Source: JAHJQZ01 sp963667595
GTDB taxonomy: Bacteria > Pseudomonadota > Alphaproteobacteria > Rhizobiales > Devosiaceae
DNA length: 64,000 bases
Assembly (NCBI GenBank): GCA_963667595.2
Contig: CAXXWD010000010.1
Location: 62,001 to 126,000, forward strand
Direction: 5' to 3'
Of this stretch, positions 1 to 9,235 are shown piece by piece (the first letter of the stretch is position 1; the number at the start of each line of letters is the position of its first letter). A model generated the notes under the pieces. That model was given only the letters and a program-made list of their open reading frames with translations, was not told the origin of the DNA and did not search any database. The position numbers were made by a program, and so were the translations under genes.

Positions 1-19
1 AAGTAGAACGGAGGTCAGG

Positions 20-118
20 ATGATCGCCTTTGTCAAAGAGAGTTTCGCCTTTGTGGCTTTGACGGGCTTCAGCCTTTCGGCGCTTTTCTGGCTCGACGTC
101 ATCGTCCATCTGGTCTGA
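20..118 (+). CDS. Small single-span membrane protein, 32 aa, hypothetical
   Basis: A complete reading frame of 32 codons starts at an ATG preceded by a good ribosome binding site (GGAGG about 6 bases upstream) and stops at TGA 116-118. The product is mostly hydrophobic (residues 9-32, many Phe, Leu, Val, Trp) and could form one membrane helix with two charged residues near the N terminus. It lies about 80 bases before dnaE on the same strand. I do not recognise a family. The strong Shine-Dalgarno and the clean stop favour a real small gene, but at this length chance cannot be excluded. Confidence 0.4.
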   Translation: MIAFVKESFAFVALTGFSLSALFWLDVIVHLV

Positions 119-196
119 GGAAAACGTGAACGTGTGATCGGCACGGCTTGGCCGCGCCTGTCACGGGTGGCACAAGACGATGACAAGGAGTCGTTT

Positions 197-3100
197 ATGC
201 CCGGTCCCGGTTTTGTGCACCTGCATGTCCATTCAGCCTATTCGCTTCTGGAAGGCGCGTTGCCGCTCGGCAAGCTTCTGGGATTGGCGGTTGGCGACGA
301 GCAGCCGGCATTGGGCATCGCCGATACGGCGAATCTTTTCGGTGCATTGGAGTTTTCGGAAAAAGCGGCGGGCAAGGGCCTCCAGCCGCTGATCGGTTGC
401 GAGATGCCGATCGATTTCGGCTCCGAGGACGATCACGGTCGCGAGCGCAGTTTCGGCAAGTCGAGCGTCGTCCTGATGGCGATGAGCACGGCTGGCTATT
501 CCAACCTTACGCGTCTGGTATCCCATGCCTATCTCGAAGGCGAGGGGGGGCGCGCCGTCGTGCCGCTCTCCTGGCTGGAAGAGGGCGATATCGAGGGCCT
601 AATCTGTCTGAGCGGCGGACCGGAAGGGGCGGTCGATCCCTATTTCGTCAATGGGCAGGAAGGTCAGGCACTCAAGCGTCTCGACAAGCTGACGCACCTG
701 TTTGGCGACCGGTTCTATGTCGAGTTGCAGCGTCACGGTCGGGCGAACGAAGCGGCGACGGAAGCCGCGCTCATCGATTTCGCCTATCGTCGCGGTGTAC
801 CGCTCGTTGCGACCAACGAGCCGTTTTTCCCGAAGCGGACGGATTTCGAGGCGCATGACGCGCTTCTGGCCATCGCCGGCGGAACCGTGATTGCCCAGTC
901 CGATCGCCGCAAGCTCACCGACCAGCATTATTTCAAGACGCGCGCCGAAATGATGGCGCTCTTCGCCGATCTGCCCGAAGCACTCGACAACACCATCGAG
1001 ATCGCCCGGCGTGCGCATTTCCGGCCGCTGACCATCGGGCCGCTCCTGCCCAACTTCGCCGCCAAGCCGGGCATGACGCCCGAGGAAACCAACGAGGCCG
1101 AAGGCAACGAGATGGAACGCCAGGCCCGTGAGGGGCTCGACATTCGCCTGGCAACGCATGAACTGGCGCCGGGCCTTGAACGCAAGGACTATCTCGATCG
1201 GCTGGATTACGAACTCAAGATCATCCGGGACATGAAGTTCCCCGGCTATTTTCTTATCGTTGCGGATTTTATCAAATGGGCCAAGGCCCATGGTATTCCG
1301 GTCGGGCCGGGGCGTGGGTCCGGTGCGGGCTCGGTGGTCGCCTGGTCGCTGACCATCACCGACCTCGATCCCTTGCGCTACAACCTTCTGTTCGAACGTT
1401 TCCTCAATCCGGAACGTATCTCGATGCCGGACTTCGACGTCGATTTCTGTCAGGACCGGCGCGAAGAGGTGATCCACTACGTTCAGGAGAAATACGGTCG
1501 CGACCGTGTCGCCCAGATCATCACCTTCGGATCGCTCCAGGCGCGCGCGGCGCTGAGGGATGTGGGGCGCGTATTGCAGATGCCCTACAGTCAGGTCGAC
1601 CGCATCTGCAAGCTGGTGCCGGCCAACCCCACCAATCCGACCTCCATTCCCGAGGCGATCAAGATCGAACCGCGCCTGCAGGCCATGCGCGACGAGGACG
1701 AGACCGTCGCCGAGCTTCTGGAAATCTCCCAGAGCATCGAAGGGCTTTTACGCCACGCCTCGACTCATGCCGCCGGTATCGTCATCGGCGACAGGCCGCT
1801 CGAACAATTGCTGCCGCTTTACCGCGATCCGCGTTCCGACATGCCGGTGACGCAGTATTCGCTCAAATGGGTGGAGCCGGCCGGGCTGGTGAAGTTCGAC
1901 TTTCTCGGTTTGAAGACGCTGACGGTGATCAACACCGCCGTTCAGATGATCCGCAGGACGCATGACCCCGACTTCGCCATCGAGACCATTCCGATCGACG
2001 ATCCCGAAACCTACGCGCTTTATCAGCGGGCGGACACCGTCGGGGTGTTCCAGGTTGAAAGTCCGGGCATGCGACGGGTGCTGCTCGATCTGAAGCCCGA
2101 CGTTTTCGAGGATATCATCGCCATTGTGGCGCTTTACCGTCCCGGCCCGATGGACAACATCCCGACCTTCTGCAACCGCAAGCACGGCAAGGAGGACACT
2201 TCGGTTGCCCACAAGCTGATGGAGCCGATCCTCAGGGAAACCTACGGCATCATCGTTTACCAAGAACAGGTGATGCAGATTGCCCAGGTGCTCTCGGGCT
2301 ATTCGCTCGGCGAGGCCGACATGCTCAGGCGCGCCATGGGCAAGAAAATCAAGGCCGAGATGGATGCGCAGAAGTCGCGTTTTCTCGAAGGCGCCGTCAA
2401 GAATGGCATCGGCAAGGGATTGGCCGACCAGATTTTCGAATTGCTGGCCAAGTTCGCCAATTACGGCTTCAACAAATCGCACGCGGCGGCCTATGCCCTG
2501 GTCTCGTACCAGACCGCTTATCTAAAGGCGCATTACCCGCACGAGTTCCTGGCCGCGACCATGACGCTCGACATGGGCAATACCGACAAGCTTGGCGAGT
2601 ACAAGCGCGAGGCGGACCGGCTCGACATCGAACTGATGCCGCCCTCGATCAACGAGTCAGAGGTGATGTTCTCGGTCAAGGACAAGCGGGTTTTTTATTC
2701 GCTGTGCGCGGTCAAGGGTGTGGGCAAGCACGTGGCCGAGCATCTGGTCGAGGTGCGCGGTGACAAACCATTCCGGGATTTCGCCGATTTCGCCACGCGG
2801 ATCGATCCCAAGGTGATCAACCACCGGACCCTCGAAACCCTCGTCAACGCCGGCGCCTTCGATTGTCTCGAAGAAAGCCGCGAGAAGGTTTTCGCCGTGA
2901 TCGACGCCATTCTTGGCACCGCCCAGCGCACTCAGTCCGACAAGAACGACGGCATCGTCGACATGTTCTCAACCGACACGCCCCAGGCCATCCCGGTTCC
3001 CGAGCACGTGACGCCCTGGCCGTTGGCCGAACGGCTCGAACGCGAATACGGCGCCATCGGCTTTCACTTGTCCGCCCATCCGCTCGATGAATTCGCGCCG

Positions 3101-3646
3101 CTTTTCGAAAAGCTGAGGGTGCAGCGCTGGATCGATTTCGAGCGGGCGGTCAAGGAGGGGGGCGTTTCGGCTGGCCGCTTGGCCGGCACGGTCTCGGCGC
3201 GGCAGGACCGCCGCACCCGAAAGGGCGCACCCATGGCCATCGTTACCCTGTCCGACCCGACCGGTTCGTTCGAGTGCCTAGTGTTTTCCGAACAATTGGC
3301 GCAGTTCGGAGATCTGTTCGAAACGGGCAAATCGGTCATTCTCGAAGTCGAGGCGGATGCACGGCCCGACGGGGTCGGCTTGAGGCTGATCGGCGTCAGG
3401 CCCCTTGCCGAGGCGGCCGAAAAGATCGGCCGCCGTTTGACGGTTTTCGTCGGCGACGAACAATGTCTTGCCCCGATCCGGTCGCAATTGCGGCCGGGCG
3501 GAGAGGGAACGGTCAGTCTCGTCGTCATTCGCGAGTCCGGCGCTCGGGAGATCGAGATCGAATTGCCCGGCCATTACCGCGTCACCACGGAACTGGCCGG
3601 CGCCATCCGCGCCAGTGCCGGGGTGATCGATGCGAACGTGCAATAG
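197..3646 (+). CDS. dnaE: DNA polymerase III alpha subunit
   Basis: Catalytic subunit of the replicative polymerase, 1149 aa, cytoplasmic. The N-terminal PHP domain begins with the HLHVHSAYSLLEGA motif (about residues 8-21). The polymerase core carries MPDFDVDF at 410-417, with Asp412 and Asp414 as the first two catalytic acids. The fingers (PGPMDNIP), the helix-hairpin-helix region and a C-terminal OB fold follow. Length fits the DnaE1 family of about 1150-1180 aa. I chose ATG 197 because AAGGAG lies 6 bases upstream and the PHP motif starts right after it. An in-frame GTG at 134 would add 21 residues with no homology-like content. The gene is single and stands apart from the rpsB operon downstream. 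Confidence 0.97.
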   Translation: MPGPGFVHLHVHSAYSLLEGALPLGKLLGLAVGDEQPALGIADTANLFGALEFSEKAAGKGLQPLIGCEMPIDFGSEDDHGRERSFGKSSVVLMAMSTAGYSNLTRLVSHAYLEGEGGRAVVPLSWLEEGDIEGLICLSGGPEGAVDPYFVNGQEGQALKRLDKLTHLFGDRFYVELQRHGRANEAATEAALIDFAYRRGVPLVATNEPFFPKRTDFEAHDALLAIAGGTVIAQSDRRKLTDQHYFKTRAEMMALFADLPEALDNTIEIARRAHFRPLTIGPLLPNFAAKPGMTPEETNEAEGNEMERQAREGLDIRLATHELAPGLERKDYLDRLDYELKIIRDMKFPGYFLIVADFIKWAKAHGIPVGPGRGSGAGSVVAWSLTITDLDPLRYNLLFERFLNPERISMPDFDVDFCQDRREEVIHYVQEKYGRDRVAQIITFGSLQARAALRDVGRVLQMPYSQVDRICKLVPANPTNPTSIPEAIKIEPRLQAMRDEDETVAELLEISQSIEGLLRHASTHAAGIVIGDRPLEQLLPLYRDPRSDMPVTQYSLKWVEPAGLVKFDFLGLKTLTVINTAVQMIRRTHDPDFAIETIPIDDPETYALYQRADTVGVFQVESPGMRRVLLDLKPDVFEDIIAIVALYRPGPMDNIPTFCNRKHGKEDTSVAHKLMEPILRETYGIIVYQEQVMQIAQVLSGYSLGEADMLRRAMGKKIKAEMDAQKSRFLEGAVKNGIGKGLADQIFELLAKFANYGFNKSHAAAYALVSYQTAYLKAHYPHEFLAATMTLDMGNTDKLGEYKREADRLDIELMPPSINESEVMFSVKDKRVFYSLCAVKGVGKHVAEHLVEVRGDKPFRDFADFATRIDPKVINHRTLETLVNAGAFDCLEESREKVFAVIDAILGTAQRTQSDKNDGIVDMFSTDTPQAIPVPEHVTPWPLAERLEREYGAIGFHLSAHPLDEFAPLFEKLRVQRWIDFERAVKEGGVSAGRLAGTVSARQDRRTRKGAPMAIVTLSDPTGSFECLVFSEQLAQFGDLFETGKSVILEVEADARPDGVGLRLIGVRPLAEAAEKIGRRLTVFVGDEQCLAPIRSQLRPGGEGTVSLVVIRESGAREIEIELPGHYRVTTELAGAIRASAGVIDANVQ

Positions 3647-3704
3647 AGTCCGACAGGGAAGGCTGCCGGTTTGTGGAAAAGGCGCTGCGCATCTCCAAAC
3701 CGCA

Positions 3705-3792
3705 GTCATTCCGGGGCTTGACTCCGGAATCCAACCCACGTTGCGGCAAACTGCAGAGGCGAATGGGTCCCGTGATCAAGTCCCGGGACGAC
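3705..3792. repeat. Dispersed intergenic palindrome (copy 1)
   Basis: In the 368-base gap between dnaE and rpsB, a 29-base arm (3705-3733, starting GTCATTCCGGGGCTTGAC) is repeated in inverted orientation at 3764-3792 with a 30-base spacer and several mismatches. A second copy of the same design, with arms starting GTCATCCCGGTGCTTGAC, occurs at 52522-52685. Such palindromes are common between genes in Rhizobiales. When transcribed it would form a long stem-loop and may end the dnaE message. Nothing gene-like was seen in the rest of the gap apart from a candidate promoter near 3850. Confidence 0.75.
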
Positions 3793-3849
3793 TCCGAGAA
3801 GAAGGATGCATTTGCCCCTCGGACCACCGACGTATCCGACCGCCTCCGC

Positions 3850-3877
3850 TTGCCTTCCCACCCAGTTTCGGCTATAG
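3850..3877 (+). promoter_or_regulatory. Candidate housekeeping promoter of rpsB-tsf
   Basis: TTGCCT (3850-3855) and CTATAG (3872-3877) are spaced by 16 bases and resemble the alphaproteobacterial sigma70 pattern. The site lies about 140 bases before the rpsB start and after the palindrome that closes dnaE, so it is well placed to drive the ribosomal operon. Assigned by eye only. Confidence 0.4.
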
Positions 3878-4014
3878 GCCCGCCATCCGCATTGGTGCGG
3901 AAAAACTCACACGCAGGCGCGGCCGGTTTCCGTCACGGAACCTTGGCCATCCGGTGCCGGGGCTCGTCCCCACACATCGCCTGCGGCGGCATAACCGGTA
4001 AAGGACCCGCAATC

Positions 4015-4842
4015 ATGGCATTGCCTGAATTTTCCATGCGTCAGCTGCTCGAGGCTGGCATTCACTTCGGCCACCAGAAGCACCGTTGGAACCCCAAGAT
4101 GGAAAAGTACATCTTCGGCGTTCGCAACGACATCCACATCATCGATTTGTCCCAGACCGTACCGCTGCTGCAGCGCGCGCTTCAGCTCGTGTCCGACACG
4201 GTGGCCGATGGCGGTCGCGTGTTGTTCGTCGGCACCAAGCGCCAGGCGGCGCCGGTGGTGGCCGAGGCGGCCAAGAGCTGCGCCCAGTATTATGTCAATT
4301 CCCGCTGGCTCGGCGGCATGCTGACCAACTGGCAGACCATTTCCCGGTCGATCGCCCGTTTGCGCGAACTCGAAGCTCTGGAAGCCGAGGGCATGCAGGG
4401 CCTGACCAAGAAGGAACGGCTCAACCTCAACCGCGAGATGGAGCGTCTGGAGCGCGACCTCGGCGGCATCAAGGACATGGGCAACCTGCCGAGCCTTCTG
4501 TTCGTCATCGATACCAACAAAGAGTCGATTGCCATCAAGGAAGCGCGCCGTCTGGGCATTCCGGTCGTTGCGATCGTCGATTCCAACTGCGATCCGGACG
4601 AGATCGATTATGCCATTCCGGGCAATGACGACGCGTCGCGCGCCATCGAGCTTTACTGCTCGCTGATCTCGCGCGCCGCCATCGACGGCATTTCGCGCTC
4701 CTCGAGTGCCGCCGGCATCGATCTCGGTGCCGCCGCGGATGTGATCGAAGAGCCGGCGCTCGTCGAAGAGGCTCCCGCCAAGGACGCGACCATGGCCGAT
4801 GCCGAAACGATCGCACCGAGCGAGACCGTCACGGAATCGTAA
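4015..4842 (+). CDS. rpsB: 30S ribosomal protein S2
   Basis: Ribosomal protein S2, 275 aa, needed for S1 binding and translation initiation on the small subunit. The start MALPEFSMRQLLEAGIHFGH is the family signature, and the protein also contains GGMLTNWQT and DPDEIDYAIPGNDDA. The ATG at 4015 is preceded by AAAGGA. A longer in-frame extension upstream belongs to the dnaE shadow and lacks S2 sequence. The last 40 residues form an acidic, Ala/Glu-rich tail, which many alphaproteobacterial S2 proteins carry. tsf follows 156 bases downstream behind a large hairpin, the usual rpsB-tsf pairing. Confidence 0.97.
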   Translation: MALPEFSMRQLLEAGIHFGHQKHRWNPKMEKYIFGVRNDIHIIDLSQTVPLLQRALQLVSDTVADGGRVLFVGTKRQAAPVVAEAAKSCAQYYVNSRWLGGMLTNWQTISRSIARLRELEALEAEGMQGLTKKERLNLNREMERLERDLGGIKDMGNLPSLLFVIDTNKESIAIKEARRLGIPVVAIVDSNCDPDEIDYAIPGNDDASRAIELYCSLISRAAIDGISRSSSAAGIDLGAAADVIEEPALVEEAPAKDATMADAETIAPSETVTES

Positions 4843-4930
4843 TCTCGACCCGGCAAAGGGTTTTTTGGGTATCACGGTATCGCGCGAAAACCCGGATCGG
4901 GTTCCGCAAGACGCGATGCGAGTACAATGA

Positions 4931-4977
4931 AGCTGGAACAACCTGTCCGGTTCCGCCCGGGACAAGGTGTTCCAGCT
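4931..4977 (+). promoter_or_regulatory. Strong hairpin between rpsB and tsf
   Basis: An 18-base arm at 4931-4948 (AGCTGGAACAACCTGTCC) pairs with 4960-4977 (GGACAAGGTGTTCCAGCT): ten perfect outer pairs, an imperfect three-base step, and five perfect inner pairs around an 11-base loop. It ends 21 bases before the tsf start and has no downstream T run, so a classic terminator is unlikely. It more plausibly acts as a processing or attenuation signal setting the S2 to EF-Ts ratio (inference). Confidence 0.6.
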
Positions 4978-4998
4978 GCAAAGAACAAGGATTTTGAC

Positions 4999-5931
4999 AT
5001 GGCTATTACGGCTGGGCAGGTCAAGGAGCTGCGCGAGGCAACTGGCGTCGGCATGATGGATTGCAAGAAGGCGCTTCAGGAGACCAATGGCGACATGGAC
5101 GCCGCCGTGGATTGGCTCAGGAGCCGCGGTCTTGCCAAGGCCGCCAAGAAGGCCGGCCGCGTTGCGGCCGAGGGTCTGGTCGGCGTGGCGAGCAACGGCA
5201 CCAAGGCCACGGTGATCGAACTCAATTCGGAAACCGATTTCGTCGCCCGCAACGAGGAATTCCAGGCGCTGGTTCGCACCATCGCCGAAGTGGCGCTGAC
5301 CACTGACGGCACGCTTGACGCGGTTTCGGGCGCCGCCTTCCCGGGCACCGGCCGCGACGTTGCCGGCGAGGTGACCGAGGCCATCGCCAAGATCGGCGAG
5401 AACATGACCCTGCGGCGCACCGATGCGCTGTCGGTCGACGACGGTGTGATCGGCACCTATGTGCATGCTGCCGTTGCGCCGAATCTCGGCAGGATCGGCA
5501 TCTTGATCGGCCTCAAGTCGACCGGCGACAAGGCCAAGCTCGAAGCGCTCGGCCGTCAGCTCGCCATGCACGTGGCTGCCGCCAATCCGAGTCCGCTGGC
5601 CGTGAGTTCCGACGATCTGGCCGATGAAGTGGTCGCCCACGAGCGCGCCATCTTCAAGGAACAGGCGATTCAGTCCGGCAAGCCGGCCGCGATTGCCGAA
5701 AAGATGGTCGAGGGTCGTATCCGCAAGTTCTACGAGGAAGTCTGCCTGCTCGCGCAGGTCTTCGTCGTCGATGGCGAATCCAGGATCGAAGACGTCATCA
5801 AGGCGGCCGAAAAGGATGTCGGCGCCCCGATCACCATCACCGGTTTCCGGCGTTTCGTTCTCGGCGAGGGCGTCGAAAAGAAGGAATCCGATTTCGCCGC
5901 AGAGGTTGCGGCGGCGACCGGCCAGAAGTAA
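4999..5931 (+). CDS. tsf: Elongation factor Ts
   Basis: Guanine nucleotide exchange factor for EF-Tu, 310 aa. The N-terminal UBA-like domain has ELREATGVGMMDCKKAL, followed by the diagnostic TDFVARNEEF in the core dimerisation domain. Length is normal for bacteria with two core repeats. I chose ATG 4999, directly before AITAGQVKEL; the reading frame extends further upstream only through the intergenic hairpin. It is second in the rpsB-tsf pair and probably shares the rpsB promoter. Confidence 0.97.
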   Translation: MAITAGQVKELREATGVGMMDCKKALQETNGDMDAAVDWLRSRGLAKAAKKAGRVAAEGLVGVASNGTKATVIELNSETDFVARNEEFQALVRTIAEVALTTDGTLDAVSGAAFPGTGRDVAGEVTEAIAKIGENMTLRRTDALSVDDGVIGTYVHAAVAPNLGRIGILIGLKSTGDKAKLEALGRQLAMHVAAANPSPLAVSSDDLADEVVAHERAIFKEQAIQSGKPAAIAEKMVEGRIRKFYEEVCLLAQVFVVDGESRIEDVIKAAEKDVGAPITITGFRRFVLGEGVEKKESDFAAEVAAATGQK

Positions 5932-5941
5932 CCTTCATGAC

Positions 5942-5963
5942 GCGGCCGCTTCCGGGCGGCCGC
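5942..5963 (+). terminator. Putative terminator hairpin after tsf
   Basis: GCGGCCGC at 5942-5949 and again at 5956-5963 forms a perfect 8-pair GC-rich stem with a 6-base loop, 10 bases after the tsf stop. The trailing sequence (TTCGTATAAA) is only weakly T-rich, so termination may be partial and pyrH could receive read-through. Confidence 0.5.
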
Positions 5964-6118
5964 TTCGTATAAAGGACGGGAGGCGCCGACGCGTCGATCC
6001 GGCGTATGGTCCTGACCCGGGGTCGAATTTCGGACAAGATCATGCGTTCAAGAAAAGTATGAGTGCGGGCGCAGGTCATCAGGTGAATCCGCATGGTACC
6101 TCAAAGGCAGGTGCGGCC

Positions 6119-6832
6119 ATGACGGCATCCCGATTCAAGCGCGTTCTTCTCAAGGTGTCCGGCGAAGCGCTCGCCGGCGAACAATCCTACGGCATAGAAT
6201 CCGATTTTCTCGACAGGATCGCCCGCCAGGTGGTCGACCTCGCCCGATCCGGGGTCGAGATCGCCATTGTCATCGGCGGCGGCAACATCTTTCGCGGCAT
6301 GGCCGTTGCGGCATCGGGCGGCGACCGGGTGGTCGGCGACCAGATGGGCATGCTGGCCACGGTGATCAATGCGCTGGCGCTCGGCGACGCCATCCGGCGC
6401 CTTGGCGGCAAGTCGCACGTTTTCTCCAATGTCTCGATGCCGACCATCGCCGAAACCTTCACGCAGCGCGCGGGCATCGCGGCGCTGGAGGACGGCGCGG
6501 TTGTCTTGTGTGCCGGCGGCACCGGCAGTCCCTTTTTCACCACGGATACGGCAGCGGCGCTCAAGGCGGTCGAGCTCAAATGCGACGTGTTGCTGAAAGG
6601 GACCAAGGTCGACGGCGTCTACGATTCGGACCCCGCGACCAACCCGGACGCCAAGCGGTTCGACGCCATCAGCCATAATGAAGTGATTGCGCGGAACTTG
6701 CGGGTCATGGATACGGCCGCCTTTGCGCTTGCGCGCGACAACCGCTTGCCAATAATCGTTTATGAGCTGGATACGGATCAGGGCCTCGGCGGCGTCCTTG
6801 GGGGGACGGTGCCGTGTACGAAGGTCGGCTGA
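6119..6832 (+). CDS. pyrH: Uridylate kinase (UMP kinase)
   Basis: Phosphorylates UMP to UDP for pyrimidine nucleotide and cell-envelope precursor synthesis; hexameric amino-acid-kinase fold. 237 aa from ATG 6119 (MTASRFKRVLLKVSGEALAG). The chain shows the kinase lysine motif LLKVSGEAL, the glycine loop VIGGGNIFRG, and GGTGSPFFTTDTAAALKA, all typical of PyrH. The frame extends upstream, but homology-like sequence starts at this Met and the length matches the family. It sits between tsf and frr, as in most alphaproteobacteria. Confidence 0.95.
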   Translation: MTASRFKRVLLKVSGEALAGEQSYGIESDFLDRIARQVVDLARSGVEIAIVIGGGNIFRGMAVAASGGDRVVGDQMGMLATVINALALGDAIRRLGGKSHVFSNVSMPTIAETFTQRAGIAALEDGAVVLCAGGTGSPFFTTDTAAALKAVELKCDVLLKGTKVDGVYDSDPATNPDAKRFDAISHNEVIARNLRVMDTAAFALARDNRLPIIVYELDTDQGLGGVLGGTVPCTKVG

Positions 6833-6877
6833 CGTCTCGCATCCGGTGACAAGACCCAAGAGGGAAGGGAATAGACC

Positions 6878-7438
6878 ATGGCTGAAGAATTTTCACTCGG
6901 CGACATCAAGGAACGCATGAAGAAGTCGGTCCTCTCGCTCAAGGATGAATTCGCCGGTCTGAGGACCGGGCGGGCCAGCCCGCATCTTTTGGAGCCGGTC
7001 ACCGTCGATGCCTATGGGTCGAAAATGGCGCTCAACCAGCTCGCCACGGTTTCCGTGCCCGAGCCCCGCATGTTGAGCGTTCAGGTCTGGGATGCCCATC
7101 TCGCCCATGCCGTCGACAAGGCCATTCGCGATTCCGGCCTCGGGCTCAACCCGATCGCCGAGGGCGCCGTGATCCGCGTGCCGATTCCCGAACTCAACGA
7201 AGAGCGCCGCCGTGATCTGACCAAGGTCGCCCATAATTATGCCGAGCAGGCCAAGGTGGCGGTGCGCCATATCCGCCGCGACGGCATGGAGCTTTTGAAA
7301 AGGCTCGAAAAGGACAGCGACATGAGCCAGGACGAGGTCCGCGTCCACCAGGACGAAGTCCAGAAGGCAACCGACGCCGCCGTGGCCGATATCGATGCGA
7401 TCCTGGCCACCAAGGAAGAGGAAATCATGCAGGTCTGA
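6878..7438 (+). CDS. frr: Ribosome recycling factor
   Basis: Splits post-termination ribosomes together with EF-G. 186 aa, the standard length. The conserved core includes GLRTGRASPHLLEPV near the N terminus, NQLATVSVPEPRML in the middle, and EERRRDLTKVAHNYAEQAKVAVRHIRRD in two adjoining blocks, followed by a charged coiled-coil C terminus. The ATG is preceded by GAGGGAAGGGA. uppS starts 22 bases after the stop, so the two genes are probably cotranscribed. Confidence 0.96.
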   Translation: MAEEFSLGDIKERMKKSVLSLKDEFAGLRTGRASPHLLEPVTVDAYGSKMALNQLATVSVPEPRMLSVQVWDAHLAHAVDKAIRDSGLGLNPIAEGAVIRVPIPELNEERRRDLTKVAHNYAEQAKVAVRHIRRDGMELLKRLEKDSDMSQDEVRVHQDEVQKATDAAVADIDAILATKEEEIMQV

Positions 7439-7460
7439 GCCGGCCTTGCGTGGACCCGCG

Positions 7461-8222
7461 ATGAGCAGCGATCCGACGGCACAACAGATGTCTGCCAAGG
7501 CCGACGGGCTTCGAATTCCGCGTCACCTCGCCGTCACCATGGACGGCAATGGTCGCTGGGCAAAGGCCCGCGGCCGCCCGCGTACCGACGGCCACACCGA
7601 AGGCGTGGCCGCGCTGAGACGGCTGGTCGAGTATTGCCTGGCCTACGGGGTCGAGTACCTGACGGTTTTCAGCTTTTCCTCGGAGAACTGGACGCGACCG
7701 GCGGCGGAGGTGAGTTTTCTCATGGGACTCATTCCGCGATTCGTCGAAACCGATCTCAAGAGCCTGATCAAGAACAACGTCCGGATCCGTATCGTCGGCT
7801 CCAGAGCGCGGCTCGATGCCAACATGCTGGCCCTGATCGACAGGGTCGAAACGCAGTCGGCCGCGTGTACCGGGCTTACGCTTCTGGTTGCCTTCAACTA
7901 TGGCGGACGGCTCGACATTGTCGAGGCAGCGCACGCGCTGGCGATTCGCGTCCGGAATGGCGAAATCGATCCCGACGATCTGTCGGAGACGCTGTTTGGC
8001 GACGCCTTGAGCACGGCGGGCGTGCCCGATCCGGACATCATGCTCAGAACCAGCGGAGAACACCGGCTGTCGAACTTCCTGCTGTGGCAATCGGCCTATG
8101 CTGAACTGATTTTCATCGATACCCTGTGGCCTGACTTCAACGAAACGGCTTTTCGCGACGTGCTGATCGAATACGGACGACGCGACCGCCGGTTTGGAGG
8201 GCTCGGCGCAGGGGCAAAATGA
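7461..8222 (+). CDS. uppS: Undecaprenyl diphosphate synthase (cis-prenyltransferase)
   Basis: Makes the C55 lipid carrier used for peptidoglycan and O-antigen from FPP and IPP. 253 aa. The catalytic MDGNGRWAKARG motif has the Mg-binding Asp at residue 28, and the downstream SSENWTRP motif is also present. The start at ATG 7461 (MSSDPTAQQM) is a choice: an internal ATG nine residues later is also possible, and both lie before the conserved core. The stop overlaps the cdsA start by four bases (ATGA), suggesting translational coupling of lipid carrier and phospholipid synthesis. Confidence 0.95.
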   Translation: MSSDPTAQQMSAKADGLRIPRHLAVTMDGNGRWAKARGRPRTDGHTEGVAALRRLVEYCLAYGVEYLTVFSFSSENWTRPAAEVSFLMGLIPRFVETDLKSLIKNNVRIRIVGSRARLDANMLALIDRVETQSAACTGLTLLVAFNYGGRLDIVEAAHALAIRVRNGEIDPDDLSETLFGDALSTAGVPDPDIMLRTSGEHRLSNFLLWQSAYAELIFIDTLWPDFNETAFRDVLIEYGRRDRRFGGLGAGAK

Positions 8223-9073
8223 ACGAAAAAAACAACGCCAAACGTCCATGGGTCTGGCCATTCGGTGCCGATCTCGGCCCACGTCTTCTGTCGGCTGCGG
8301 TTCTCATTCCCGTCGCTCTGGCCGGGCTTTATCTTGGCGGCGTGTGGTTCGCACTCCTGGCGGGCGGCGTTCTGGCCGGCGGCCATCACGAATATCAGGC
8401 GATGACGGGCGGGCGGCGGCCCGGGCCCTACGACTACATCCTGTCCGCGCTGATTCCGCTGGGTGCCGTGGGCTATGCGCTGTTTGGGCCATTCGCGAGC
8501 TTCGTTCTTCTCGCTTTCGGACTTGGTTTCGCGCTTGTCGCCGGGGGCGGGCGGCGTTGGTGGGACGCGGTGGGGCTGATCTATTTCACCGTCGTGACAC
8601 TGGCCTTGCTTGCCATACGCGGTCAGGGGGTGTCGGGATTTTATGCCGGCCTTTTCCTTGCCGCCACGGTCTGGTTGACCGATACCGGGGCCTATTTTAC
8701 CGGGCGGATTCTGGGCGGCGCCAAGTTGTCGCCGGACATTTCTCCTTCCAAGACCTGGTCCGGTGCTATCGGCGGGCTGTTGACCGGCACGGCATTGGCC
8801 TTCGTGGTCTGGGCGCTGGCGACGCCGTCGCCTTGGTGGATCGGCATTCTGTTCGCCAGCGGGCTCAGCGTTATCGGGCAGATCGGCGATCTGGCCGAGA
8901 GCGGATTGAAGCGCCGGTTCCGCATCAAGGATTCGGGCGACATCATTCCCGGACATGGCGGATTGATGGACAGGCTTGATAGCCTCAGTTTTGCCGTTCT
9001 GGGACTGTTTGTTATCGGTGCCTGGCATGCAGGCTGGCCCCTGATCGCCGAGGGCTTTCTATATTGGCCCTAG
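8219..9073 (+). CDS. cdsA: Phosphatidate cytidylyltransferase
   Basis: Integral membrane enzyme that makes CDP-diacylglycerol from phosphatidate and CTP, the branch point of phospholipid synthesis. 284 aa with multiple hydrophobic segments. The C-terminal signature is clear: DTGAYFTGRILGGAKLSP, then SPSKTWSGAIGG, then LAESGLKRRFRIKDSG with PGHGGLMDRLDSL. It starts inside the uppS stop (four-base overlap). In many relatives dxr follows directly. Here the next gene is rseP after 162 bases in which I see no gene. Confidence 0.95.
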   Translation: MNEKNNAKRPWVWPFGADLGPRLLSAAVLIPVALAGLYLGGVWFALLAGGVLAGGHHEYQAMTGGRRPGPYDYILSALIPLGAVGYALFGPFASFVLLAFGLGFALVAGGGRRWWDAVGLIYFTVVTLALLAIRGQGVSGFYAGLFLAATVWLTDTGAYFTGRILGGAKLSPDISPSKTWSGAIGGLLTGTALAFVVWALATPSPWWIGILFASGLSVIGQIGDLAESGLKRRFRIKDSGDIIPGHGGLMDRLDSLSFAVLGLFVIGAWHAGWPLIAEGFLYWP

Positions 9074-9235
9074 GGGCAAGGCGTGCATGGCTTCGGTGAA
9101 GGCAGGGCGGCGGACGAAAAAACTGGACTTGCGGTTTTCGCCAGGCCGCCACGACCGAAATAGAACGGAGCCGGGCGGCTTGATACGGTCAACACGCCAG
9201 AAGCTCTAGGTTTTTTGCGAACGCGGGGTTTGCGT

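Noticed and set aside
3907..5640. 577-codon minus-strand frame across rpsB and tsf
   Set aside because: Shadow of two unmistakable translation genes and their spacer; no recognisable product.
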